The position numbers and the translations under genes are program-made. Of a stretch of 64,000 nucleotides of DNA, positions 56,555 through 64,000 are shown piece by piece. A model generated the notes under the pieces. It saw only the letters and a list, made by a program, of their open reading frames with translations. It had not been told where the DNA came from and searched no databases. Origin of the DNA: Streptomyces sp. NBC_01276 (GTDB lineage: Bacteria > Actinomycetota > Actinomycetes > Streptomycetales > Streptomycetaceae); assembly GCF_041435355.1 (NCBI RefSeq), contig NZ_CP108442.1, forward strand, positions 5,764,501-5,828,500, written 5' to 3'. Every line of letters begins with the position of its first letter. Within the stretch, counting starts at the first letter, position 1.

Positions 56555-57691
56555 TCACGAGGGGGTGGCGGCTGGTGAGTCGGGCCCGATGACCAGGCGG
56601 AACCTGGCTCCGGCCGGGTCGCCCTCCGCGTGCCACCAGACGCGGACCCGCCACAGCGCGCCGTCGCCCGGGTAGGCCGCGGAGTCCATGAACCCCCGTA
56701 CCAACCCGGCCGCCACGTCCTCCGCCGTCCGGTTCCTCACCTCCGCCGAGTCGCGCCACGGCGCGGGCTGCGCGGCCCACAGCCCGTCCGGCCCGCGCAC
56801 CTCGATCCGCCACACCGCGAGCCAGGGCGTGACCTCCAGCATCGTCACCACCTGCTCGGCGTCCAGCCCCAGCCGGGCGGCGATCTCCGCCTCCGCCACG
56901 CCCTGGATCCGGGCCGCCACCACCGCCTGCGGGAGCAGGCGTTCCGGCAGCAGCCCCTCGGTCCGCAGGCCGGCCAGCGACTCGAAGGTCAGGAAGCGCA
57001 GCCGCAGTTCCAGCTGGCGGCCGATGTGGTCCAGGGCCTCCTCGGCCTCCTGCGCCTCCTCGGGCGCGGGGGCCGCGAGCAGCATCCGGCGGAAACCGGC
57101 CTCGGCGTCCACCGCCCAGGCGACGGCGTCGGAGGCGAAGCCCAGCTCGGCGAGGCGGTCCCCGAGGAAGACCTTGGCCTGCGCGAGCCCCCGCCGGTTG
57201 ACGGGGTCGTGCTGGTCCAGGGAGGCCCACACCTCCACGGCCGTCCGGGTCAGATCGCGGGCGCGCTCCCCGGCCGCCCGTTCCATGGTGCTCGGGCCGC
57301 TCTCGCCGCCCGCGCCCAGCGGATACCGGGGCAGCCGGTCCGCGTCGCTCAGCGGCCAGGACAGCCAGACCCCCTGGTTGATCAGACCCCGGGCGTACCA
57401 CCGGGCGTACTCCGGAGCGTGCCCGGCGGCCTGCCGCGCGTGCCGCAGCCCCTCCTCGATGGCGGCCAGCGCCCCGGCCCGGTCCCCGGCCGCGAACCGG
57501 CGGGCCGCGAGGTCCCCCAGGCGCAGCCCCAGCCGGGCCGCGCAGTCGGCATCGGTCCGGGCGGGCTCGCGCAGCGCCCCGATCAGCTCGGCCAGCAGCC
57601 GGTCGCTCTCCCCGGGATCCGCGTGCGCGGCCCCCGAGCGGATCCGCGCCCACTGTTCGTCCAGCCGCAGAACGGCCTCCCGCTGCGCCAT
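56555..57691 (-). CDS. TPR-like helical protein, unknown function
   Basis: A 378-residue soluble protein. Residues about 20-210 are rows of amphipathic helices with TPR-like spacing (LGDLAARRFAAGDRAGALAAIEEGLRHAR). Residues about 245-300 contain VAEAEIAARLGLDAEQVVTMLEVTP, a possible helix-turn-helix. The last ~80 residues are a beta domain (WRIEVRGPDGLWAAQPAPWRD; WRVRVWWHAEGDPAGARFRL). No family recognised. It lies between ctaA and an ABC exporter on the same strand but with its own spacing. Confidence 0.8.
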   Translation of the reverse strand: MAQREAVLRLDEQWARIRSGAAHADPGESDRLLAELIGALREPARTDADCAARLGLRLGDLAARRFAAGDRAGALAAIEEGLRHARQAAGHAPEYARWYARGLINQGVWLSWPLSDADRLPRYPLGAGGESGPSTMERAAGERARDLTRTAVEVWASLDQHDPVNRRGLAQAKVFLGDRLAELGFASDAVAWAVDAEAGFRRMLLAAPAPEEAQEAEEALDHIGRQLELRLRFLTFESLAGLRTEGLLPERLLPQAVVAARIQGVAEAEIAARLGLDAEQVVTMLEVTPWLAVWRIEVRGPDGLWAAQPAPWRDSAEVRNRTAEDVAAGLVRGFMDSAAYPGDGALWRVRVWWHAEGDPAGARFRLVIGPDSPAATPS

Positions 57692-57779
57692 GCCCGTCCC
57701 CCGGGGTCCCGATCGTCGTGCGTCATCGATGAGCGGAGGCGGTCAACCTCCTGCCTGCCCAACGCACGGCGGACGGGAT

Positions 57780-58547
57780 TCACTCCCAGCGGAAGAACTT
57801 CGCGGCCGCTCCCAGTCCCAGCACGGCCCAGACGGCCAGGACCGCCGCGTCGCCCCAGGGCAGCGCGCTCCCGTGCCGGAGCACCTCGCGCAGGCCGTCG
57901 GAGAGCGCCGAGATCGGCAGCAGCCCCAGGGCGGACTGCACGGCGCCGGGGAACTTCTCCAGCGGCACGATCACCCCGCCGCCGACCAGCAGGAGCAGGA
58001 ACACCAGGTTGGCGGCGGCCAGCGTGGCCTCGGCCCTGAGGGTGCCCGCCATCAGCAGCCCGAGCCCGGAGAACGCGGCCGTGCCGAGCAGCAGCAGGGC
58101 GGCGACCGACAGCGGGTTCCCCTGCGGGGACCAGCCGAGCGCGAGGGCGATCACCGTCAGCAGGGCGACCTGGAGGACCTCGGTGACCAGCACCGACAGG
58201 GTCTTGGAGGCCATCAGCGCCCAGCGCGGCAGCGGGGAGGCCCCGAGCCGCTTGAGCACTCCGTAGCGGCGGTCGAAGCCGGTGGCGATGGCCTGCCCGG
58301 TGAAGGCGGTGGACATCACGGCGAGCGCGAGGACGCCCGGCGCGAGGAAGTCGACGGACTTCCCGGCACCCGTGTCCACGATGTCCACGGCGGAGAACAG
58401 GGTCAGCAGCAGCGCCGGGATGATCACGGTGAGCAGCAGCTGCTCCCCGTTGCGCAGCAGCATCCGGGTCTCCAGTGCCGTCTGCGCGACGATCATGCGG
58501 GACACGGGCGCGGCCCCCGGACGGGGGGTGAACGTACCGGCGCTCAT
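57780..58547 (-). CDS. ABC-2 type transporter permease
   Basis: A 255-residue membrane protein with six helices of the ABC-2 type used by drug and polyketide exporters. LLRNGEQLLLTVIIPALLLTLF is helix 1; the central LKRLGASPLPRWALMASKTLSVL is the family's coupling region; helices near the end include GGGVIVPLEKFPG. ATG 58547 follows AAGGAG and overlaps the ATPase stop by four bases, so the pair is coupled. Confidence 0.92.
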   Translation of the reverse strand: MSAGTFTPRPGAAPVSRMIVAQTALETRMLLRNGEQLLLTVIIPALLLTLFSAVDIVDTGAGKSVDFLAPGVLALAVMSTAFTGQAIATGFDRRYGVLKRLGASPLPRWALMASKTLSVLVTEVLQVALLTVIALALGWSPQGNPLSVAALLLLGTAAFSGLGLLMAGTLRAEATLAAANLVFLLLLVGGGVIVPLEKFPGAVQSALGLLPISALSDGLREVLRHGSALPWGDAAVLAVWAVLGLGAAAKFFRWE

Positions 58548-59470
58548 GAACGCAGCTCCTTGCCCGTGAGTTCGAGGAAGACGTCTTCGAGGGTGTGCCG
58601 CTCCACCGAGAGGCTGCTGGGCAGCACCCCGTGCTGGGCGCACCAGGAGGCGACGGTGGCCAGCAGCTGCGGGTCCACCTCGCCGGTGACCCGGTAGGAG
58701 CCCGGGGTGAGCTCGGCGGCCTGGGTGCCGTCGGGCAGGGCCTTGAGCAGGGAGGGGAGGTCGAGGGAGGGGCGGCCGGTGAAGCGCAGGGTGTTCTCGG
58801 CGCCGCCGCGGCACAGCTCCTCGGGGCTGCCGTGGGCGATGACCCGGCCGGCGTCCATGATGGCGACCTCGTCGCAGAGCTGCTCGGCCTCGTCCATGTG
58901 GTGGGTGGTGAGGACGACGGTGACCCCGTCGGAGCGCAGTTCCCGTACGAGGTCCCAGGTCGCGCGGCGGGCCTGCGGGTCGAGGCCGGCGGTGGGCTCG
59001 TCCAGGAAGACCAGCTCCGGGCGGCCGACGACGGCCAGGGCCAGGGCGAGCCGCTGCTGCTGGCCGCCGGACAGCCGGCGGTAGGGGGTGCGGCCGCAGC
59101 CGCCGAGGCCCAGGCGTTCCACGAGGGTGTCCACGTCCAGCGGGTGCGCGTGGAGACTGGCCACGTGGCGGAGCATCTCCACGGCGCGGGCGCCGGAGTA
59201 GACCCCGCCGGACTGGAGCATGACGCCGATCCGCGGGCGCAGGGCCTCGGCGCGGGCGACCGGGTCGAGGCCGAGGACGCGGACGGTGCCGGCGTCGGGG
59301 CGGACGTAGCCCTCGCAGGTCTCCACGGTGGTGGTCTTGCCCGCGCCGTTGGGGCCGAGGACCGCGGTGACGCGGGCGCGGGGGACGGTGAGGTCGAGGC
59401 CGTCCACGGCGGTTTTGGTGCCGTACCGCTTCACCAGTCCGCGGATCTCCACGGCGGGGTCGTTGCTCAT
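58544..59470 (-). CDS. ABC transporter ATP-binding protein (DrrA-like)
   Basis: A 308-residue ATPase. Walker A LGPNGAGKTTTVE, signature LSGGQQQRLALALA, Walker B LVFLDEPTAGLDP, H-loop VVLTTHHMDEAEQL. A C-terminal extension of ~80 residues is common in daunorubicin-type exporters. No ribosome site precedes ATG 59470, but TAGACT (59479-59484 on the minus strand) sits eight bases upstream, consistent with a leaderless transcript. The substrate exported with the permease is unknown. Confidence 0.93.
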   Translation of the reverse strand: MSNDPAVEIRGLVKRYGTKTAVDGLDLTVPRARVTAVLGPNGAGKTTTVETCEGYVRPDAGTVRVLGLDPVARAEALRPRIGVMLQSGGVYSGARAVEMLRHVASLHAHPLDVDTLVERLGLGGCGRTPYRRLSGGQQQRLALALAVVGRPELVFLDEPTAGLDPQARRATWDLVRELRSDGVTVVLTTHHMDEAEQLCDEVAIMDAGRVIAHGSPEELCRGGAENTLRFTGRPSLDLPSLLKALPDGTQAAELTPGSYRVTGEVDPQLLATVASWCAQHGVLPSSLSVERHTLEDVFLELTGKELRS

Positions 59471-59933
59471 GGGGGGTGAGTCTACGGAGGCCGCCGGGGG
59501 GTCCCCGGTCCTGGGGGTGGGGGGGCACGGCCCCGGCGGAGGTGACCCCCCACCGGCCCCGTGGGGCCGGTGGAGCCCCTGGGAACGCGGCGGAACGCGG
59601 CCGGGATTTCCGTCCTCCGGCCGCCCGGGGGCGGTTTTCGTGCCCTCCGGATGCGGACATCGCGTCGCGGACACGGCTCTTTTCGGTCCCGCGATCCCGG
59701 TCGGCCCAGTCGGTTTCCGTGATCTTTTCCGGAATCCCGTGTTCACCGCGTCCGGCCACAGTGTGGGTGGAGGCTTGCTGGTGGGAGCCCTTTGCCGGTG
59801 CACGGAGGGGCCCGGCGTGGATGCGGAGCAATCCCCTCCGGTTAACTCTCCGTCGACAAATTAGGTAACCCTTAGTGATGGATGCCACCAGGCGTGGCCT
59901 CCGTCACGGCTTGTCGGAGCTCGCTTAATTACG
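59471..59933. other. 463-bp divergent space between the ABC exporter and sufR
   Basis: No gene I can support. Near the exporter is GC-rich DNA with GGGG runs; from about 59740 the DNA becomes AT-richer and contains GGTTA (59840-59844) and TAACC (59865-59869) inverted words, and GCCAC-CAGGC-GTGGC (59884-59898). Probably holds promoters of both units. Confidence 0.6.
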
Positions 59934-59947
59934 CAACAATGGCGTTG
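59934..59947. promoter_or_regulatory. CAAC-N6-GTTG palindrome: SufR operator
   Basis: CAAC (59934-59937), six bases, GTTG (59944-59947), the last base being the G of the sufR start codon. CAAC-N6-GTTG is the SufR-binding motif I recall for Streptomyces, through which cluster-loaded SufR represses its own operon. Confidence 0.75.
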
Positions 59948-60702
59948 TGAAATACGGCGAACGGATGAGCGAGGCCCCCCAGGGGGAGCTCGCGACCGGG
60001 GAGCGGTCAACCCGCAACCGGGTCGCGCGGTCCATCCTGGACCACGGCCCCTCCACCGTCGCCGACCTCGCGCAGCGTCTCGGCCTCACCCAGGCCGCCG
60101 TCCGCCGCCACCTCGACACGCTCGTCGCCGACGACGTGGTCGCACCCCGTGAGCAGCGTGTGTACGGCGCACGCACCCGGGGCCGGCCCGCCAAGGTCTT
60201 CGCGCTCACCGACTGCGGCCGCGACGCCTTCGACCAGTCCTACGACACGCTCGCCGCGGACGCCCTGCGCTGGATCGCGCAGTCCGTCGGCGGGGGCGAG
60301 CAGGGGGAGGCGGCCGTCGCCGCCTTCGCCCGGGCGCGCATGGAGGCGCAGGCGCAGACCTACCGGGAGTCCGTCGACGCGGCCGCCCCCGCGGACCGCA
60401 CCGAGGCCCTGGCCAAGGCGTTGACCGCGGACGGGTACGCTGCTACGGCGAAGAGCGCTCCCGGTCCGCACAGCGGTGAACAGCTCTGTCAGCACCACTG
60501 CCCGGTCGCACACGTCGCCGAGCAGTTCCCGCAGCTCTGCGAGGCGGAGACCGAGGTCTTCTCGCGGCTGCTCGGGACGCATGTGCAGCGCCTCGCCACG
60601 ATCGCCCACGGCGACGGGGTGTGCACCACGTTCATTCCGCGAAGCGCCACACAGACCGACACATCAGTATCTGCAAGTACGGCCGGGAGGAACCCCGCAT
60701 GA
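59947..60702 (+). CDS. sufR: Iron-sulfur cluster-sensing regulator SufR
   Basis: A 251-residue repressor of the suf operon. Winged helix at residues 28-80 ([36 protein letters not shown], and the wing [10 protein letters not shown]). The C-terminal half carries the cluster cysteines: CQHHC (Cys181, Cys185), Cys198 in QLCEAE and Cys226 in GDGVCTT. It represses when it holds a cluster and releases when clusters are short or oxidised. GTG 59947 overlaps its own operator; a leaderless transcript is likely. Overlaps sufB by four bases. Confidence 0.94.
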   Translation: MKYGERMSEAPQGELATGERSTRNRVARSILDHGPSTVADLAQRLGLTQAAVRRHLDTLVADDVVAPREQRVYGARTRGRPAKVFALTDCGRDAFDQSYDTLAADALRWIAQSVGGGEQGEAAVAAFARARMEAQAQTYRESVDAAAPADRTEALAKALTADGYAATAKSAPGPHSGEQLCQHHCPVAHVAEQFPQLCEAETEVFSRLLGTHVQRLATIAHGDGVCTTFIPRSATQTDTSVSASTAGRNPA

Positions 60703-62114
60703 CCACGGAGACTGCTCACCCTGAGCTCGATGGCCTGGGCACCTACGAATACGGCTGGGCCGACTCCGACGCGGCCGGTGCCGCTGCCAAGCGGGGTCTG
60801 TCCGAGGACGTCGTCCGCGACATCTCGGCGAAGAAGTCCGAGCCGGAGTGGATGCTGAAGCTCCGCCTCAAGGGCCTCAAGCTGTTCGACAAGAAGCCCA
60901 TGCCGAACTGGGGCTCCGACCTCTCCGGCATCGACTTCGACAACATCAAGTACTTCGTGCGTTCCACCGAGAAGCAGGCCGCTTCCTGGGAGGACCTGCC
61001 CGAGGACATCAAGAACACGTACGACAAGCTCGGCATCCCGGAGGCGGAGAAGCAGCGCCTCGTCGCCGGTGTCGCGGCCCAGTACGAGTCCGAGGTCGTC
61101 TACCACCAGATCCGTGAGGACCTGGAGGAGCAGGGCGTCATCTTCCTCGACACGGACACCGCGCTCAAGGAGCACCCGGAGCTCTTCCAGGAGTACTTCG
61201 GCACGGTCATCCCGGTCGGCGACAACAAGTTCGCGTCGCTGAACACCGCGGTGTGGTCCGGCGGCTCCTTCATCTACGTCCCCAAGGGCGTGAAGGTCGA
61301 CATCCCGCTCCAGGCCTACTTCCGTATCAACACGGAGAACATGGGCCAGTTCGAGCGGACGCTGATCATCGTCGACGAGGACGCGTACGTCCACTACGTC
61401 GAGGGCTGCACCGCCCCGATCTACTCCTCGGACTCGCTGCACAGCGCCGTGGTCGAGATCATCGTGAAGAAGGGCGGCCGCTGCCGCTACACGACCATCC
61501 AGAACTGGTCGAACAACGTCTACAACCTGGTCACCAAGCGCGCCGTGGCGTACGAGGGCGCGACCATGGAGTGGATCGACGGCAACATCGGTTCCAAGGT
61601 CACCATGAAGTACCCGGCCGTCTACCTGATGGGCGAGCACGCCAAGGGCGAGACCCTCTCCATCGCCTTCGCGGGCGAGGGCCAGCACCAGGACGCCGGC
61701 TCCAAGATGGTCCACATGGCGCCGAACACCTCCTCCAACATCGTCTCCAAGTCGGTGGCGCGAGGTGGCGGCCGCACCTCGTACCGCGGCCTGGTCGAGA
61801 TCGGCGAGGGCGCCCACGGCTCCAAGTCGAACGTGCTCTGCGACGCGCTCCTGGTCGACACGATCTCCCGCTCGGACACGTACCCGTACGTGGACGTCCG
61901 TGAGGACGACGTCTCCATGGGCCACGAGGCCACGGTCTCCAAGGTCTCCGACGACCAGCTCTTCTACCTGATGAGCCGCGGTCTGACGGAGTTCGAGGCC
62001 ATGGCCATGATCGTGCGCGGCTTCGTCGAGCCCATCGCGCGCGAGCTGCCCATGGAGTACGCCCTGGAGCTCAACCGGCTGATCGAGCTGCAGATGGAGG
62101 GCTCGGTCGGCTAG
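60699..62114 (+). CDS. sufB: Fe-S cluster assembly protein SufB
   Basis: A 471-residue scaffold subunit of the SufBCD complex. The long right-handed beta-helix core is conserved, with [40 protein letters not shown] (a conserved Cys) and [20 protein letters not shown] near the C-terminus. Start ATG 60699 follows GGGAGGAA, inside sufR's end. Builds [4Fe-4S] clusters with sulfur from SufSU, which lie beyond the window. Confidence 0.97.
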   Translation: MTTETAHPELDGLGTYEYGWADSDAAGAAAKRGLSEDVVRDISAKKSEPEWMLKLRLKGLKLFDKKPMPNWGSDLSGIDFDNIKYFVRSTEKQAASWEDLPEDIKNTYDKLGIPEAEKQRLVAGVAAQYESEVVYHQIREDLEEQGVIFLDTDTALKEHPELFQEYFGTVIPVGDNKFASLNTAVWSGGSFIYVPKGVKVDIPLQAYFRINTENMGQFERTLIIVDEDAYVHYVEGCTAPIYSSDSLHSAVVEIIVKKGGRCRYTTIQNWSNNVYNLVTKRAVAYEGATMEWIDGNIGSKVTMKYPAVYLMGEHAKGETLSIAFAGEGQHQDAGSKMVHMAPNTSSNIVSKSVARGGGRTSYRGLVEIGEGAHGSKSNVLCDALLVDTISRSDTYPYVDVREDDVSMGHEATVSKVSDDQLFYLMSRGLTEFEAMAMIVRGFVEPIARELPMEYALELNRLIELQMEGSVG

Positions 62115-62191
62115 TCCCGGCCGCCGCCCGGCATCCAGCACATTCTTTGACGTAGGCAGCGTTTTTTAAGAGAGCGAGCAACACGACAGCC

Positions 62192-63370
62192 ATGGCTGAG
62201 GCTCAGAACATCCCGGCGGGCTCCACCACCGCCGGCGCGATCGCGGTGGCCGCCGAGTCCACCGTCGCCACCCGGATGAGCGCGCCGCCGTCCTTCGACG
62301 TGGCCGACTTCCCGGTTCCGCACGGCCGCGAGGAGGAGTGGCGGTTCACCCCGCTCGCCCGCCTCAAGGGCCTGCACGACGGCACCGCGGTCGCCGACGG
62401 CACCATGAAGGCCCAGATCGACGCGCCGGAGGGCGTGACGGTCGAGTCGGTCGAGCGCGGCGACGAGCGGATCGGCAAGGCCGGCATGCCCGTCGACCGC
62501 GTCTCCGCGCAGGCCTTCTCCTCGTTCGCCAAGGCCACGGTCGTCACCGTGCCCAAGGAGACCGTGCTCGCCGAGCCGATCAGGGTCGCCCTGCACGGCG
62601 AGGGCGGCACGACCTTCGGTCACACCGTCTTCGACATCAAGCCCTTCGCCGAGGCGATCATCGTGATCGACCACACCGGTGACGGCGTCCGCGCCGCCAA
62701 CGTCGACATCCTCGTCGGCGACGGCGCCAAGGTGACCTTCGTGTCCGTGCAGGACTGGGACGACACCGCCGTCCACACCTCCCAGCACAACGCGCTGGTC
62801 GGCCGCGACGCGAGCTTCAAGTCCGTGGTCGTGACCTTCGGCGGCGACCTCGTCCGTCTGCACCCCCGGATCGCCTACGCGGGCCCCGGCGGCGAGGCCG
62901 AGATGCTCGGTCTGTACTTCACGGACGCCGGCCAGCACCAGGAGCACCGCCTCCTGGTCACGCACGACGCCCCGCACTGCAAGTCGAACGTGGTCTACAA
63001 GGGCGCGCTCCAGGGCCAGGACGCCCACGCCGTCTGGATCGGTGACGTGCTCATCGAGAAGAGCGCCGAGGGCACCGACACCTACGAGATGAACCGCAAC
63101 CTCGTCCTGACGGACGGCGCGCGGGTCGACTCGGTGCCGAACCTGGAGATCGAGACCGGCGAGATCGTCGGCGCCGGCCACGCCTCCGCCACCGGCCGCT
63201 TCGACGACGAGCAGCTCTTCTACCTCCAGGCGCGCGGCATCCCGGCCGACGAGGCCCGCCGTCTGGTCGTGCGCGGCTTCTTCGCCGAGCTCGTCCAGCA
63301 GATCGGTGTCGACGACATCGAGGAGCGCCTGCTCGCCAGGATCGAGACCGAGCTGGCGGCGTCCGTCTGA
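62192..63370 (+). CDS. sufD: Fe-S cluster assembly protein SufD
   Basis: A 392-residue paralogue of SufB that pairs with it on the SufC dimer. EEEWRFTPLARLKGLHDG in the N-terminal helical part, the beta-helix (VNFV-like VTFVSVQDWDDTAVHTSQHN), KSNVVYKGALQGQDAHAVWIG and the C-terminal FVRGFF-like VVRGFFAELVQQI are typical. A 77-base gap separates it from sufB. Ends in TGATG, overlapping the Rieske start. Confidence 0.96.
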   Translation: MAEAQNIPAGSTTAGAIAVAAESTVATRMSAPPSFDVADFPVPHGREEEWRFTPLARLKGLHDGTAVADGTMKAQIDAPEGVTVESVERGDERIGKAGMPVDRVSAQAFSSFAKATVVTVPKETVLAEPIRVALHGEGGTTFGHTVFDIKPFAEAIIVIDHTGDGVRAANVDILVGDGAKVTFVSVQDWDDTAVHTSQHNALVGRDASFKSVVVTFGGDLVRLHPRIAYAGPGGEAEMLGLYFTDAGQHQEHRLLVTHDAPHCKSNVVYKGALQGQDAHAVWIGDVLIEKSAEGTDTYEMNRNLVLTDGARVDSVPNLEIETGEIVGAGHASATGRFDDEQLFYLQARGIPADEARRLVVRGFFAELVQQIGVDDIEERLLARIETELAASV

Positions 63371-63687
63371 TGAGCTACCTCAAGGCCTGTGCGCTGAGCG
63401 AGCTGGAGGAGAACACCCCCAAGCGGGTGGAACTCGACGGCACGCCGGTGTCCATCGTCCGTGCCGAGGGCGAGGTGTTCGCGATCAACGACATCTGCTC
63501 GCACGCGAACGTCTCGCTCTCGGAGGGCGAGGTCGAGGACTGCATGATCGAGTGCTGGCTGCACGGGTCGGCCTTCGACCTGCGCACCGGGAAGCCTTCC
63601 GGTCTGCCCGCGACCCGCCCCGTACCCGTTTACCCCGTAAAGATCGAAGGGGACGACGTGCTCGTCTCCCTCACCCAGGAGTCCTGA
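63370..63687 (+). CDS. Rieske [2Fe-2S] ferredoxin-type protein in the suf operon
   Basis: A 105-residue soluble Rieske protein (non-heme iron oxygenase ferredoxin subunit type). CSHANVSL and CWLHGSAF carry two Cys and two His ligands. No signal peptide, unlike the Tat Rieske protein at 27.6 kb. Start ATG 63370 shares a base with the sufD stop, so it is fully part of the suf operon; it may supply electrons to cluster assembly (inference). Confidence 0.94.
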   Translation: MSYLKACALSELEENTPKRVELDGTPVSIVRAEGEVFAINDICSHANVSLSEGEVEDCMIECWLHGSAFDLRTGKPSGLPATRPVPVYPVKIEGDDVLVSLTQES

Positions 63688-63694
63688 GGTATCC

Positions 63695-64000
63695 ATGGCA
63701 ACGCTTGAAATCCACGACCTGCACGTCTCCGTCGAGGCCGAGAACGGCGCCCGCGAGATCCTCAAGGGCGTCGACCTCACCGTCAAGCAGGGTGAGACGC
63801 ACGCCATCATGGGTCCGAACGGCTCCGGCAAGTCCACGCTGGCGTACTCGCTGGCCGGGCACCCGAAGTACACCATCACCGGTGGCACCGTGACCCTCGA
63901 CGGCGAAGACGTCCTGGAGATGTCCGTCGACGAGCGCGCCCGCGCCGGCGTCTTCCTCGCCATGCAGTACCCGGTCGAGGTCCCCGGCGTCTCGGTCTCC
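63695..64000 (+). CDS. sufC: Fe-S cluster assembly ATPase SufC (3' partial)
   Basis: The first 102 residues of SufC; the gene runs past the window end. Walker [15 protein letters not shown] (about residue 34) and [15 protein letters not shown], the Q-loop region typical of SufC, identify it. It is the ABC-type ATPase driving rearrangement of SufBD. Starts seven bases after the Rieske stop with GGAGTCCTGAGG upstream. Confidence 0.96.
   Translation, partial: MATLEIHDLHVSVEAENGAREILKGVDLTVKQGETHAIMGPNGSGKSTLAYSLAGHPKYTITGGTVTLDGEDVLEMSVDERARAGVFLAMQYPVEVPGVSVS

Overview
The window is high-GC actinobacterial chromosome, almost certainly Streptomyces: strong third-position GC, GTG/TTG starts, a cell-wall-anchored chaplin, WhiA, a mycothiol-type DinB protein, an RbpA-family protein and OpcA. 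It looks like the conserved chromosomal core; gene order (uvrB, uvrA, uvrC-rapZ-yvcK-whiA, gap-pgk-tpiA-secG, pgi, pgl-opcA-zwf-tal-tkt, ctaB, ctaA, sufR-B-D) matches what I remember of the S. coelicolor core. No prophage, plasmid, CRISPR array, rRNA or tRNA gene was seen.

Layout. 1-12.7 kb is a mixed accessory stretch: a partial SWIM zinc-finger gene, a HAD-like gene, a chaplin with a sigma-BldN-like promoter, a divergent MBL hydrolase/MarR pair, a DUF2293 gene, a WGR/beta-propeller protein, a P-loop-degenerate uridine kinase homologue, pseudouridine catabolism (psuG-psuK), a cupin, an MFS exporter, an alkyltransferase and a secreted glycerophosphodiesterase. 12.9-25.1 kb carries uvrB, two TerD-family genes, a TerC gene behind a manganese-type (yybP-ykoY) riboswitch, an MHS transporter, an MBL hydrolase, a DinB-type protein and uvrA. 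25.3-31.4 kb holds an NAD(P)-binding/TetR divergent pair with twin operators, a sugar kinase, a Tat-exported Rieske lipoprotein, a gene broken by an in-frame TAG, a 166-bp MITE-like element, an XRE regulator and a secreted papain-like protease with a membrane-anchored partner.

31.5-36.5 kb is the uvrC-rapZ-yvcK-whiA operon, followed by a very large secreted zinc carboxypeptidase. 39.9-50.4 kb is central carbon metabolism: gap, pgk, tpiA (then secG and an RbpA-family gene), pgi, and on the opposite strand tkt-tal-zwf-opcA-pgl. These genes supply NADPH and interconvert triose, pentose and hexose phosphates. ctaB and ctaA (heme O and heme A synthesis) flank a small conserved gene and an amidohydrolase. 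The last part has a TPR-like unknown, a two-gene ABC exporter, and the start of the suf Fe-S assembly operon (sufR, sufB, sufD, a Rieske ferredoxin, sufC cut by the window end), with a CAAC-N6-GTTG site at the sufR start.

Recurring themes: very compact packing with tail-to-tail overlaps of stop codons, ATGA/GTGA coupled genes, long perfect GC-rich hairpins as terminators, and low-complexity tails or linkers in UvrA, UvrB, UvrC and OpcA. Starts are chosen from ribosome-binding sites and memory of homologues, not from searches.
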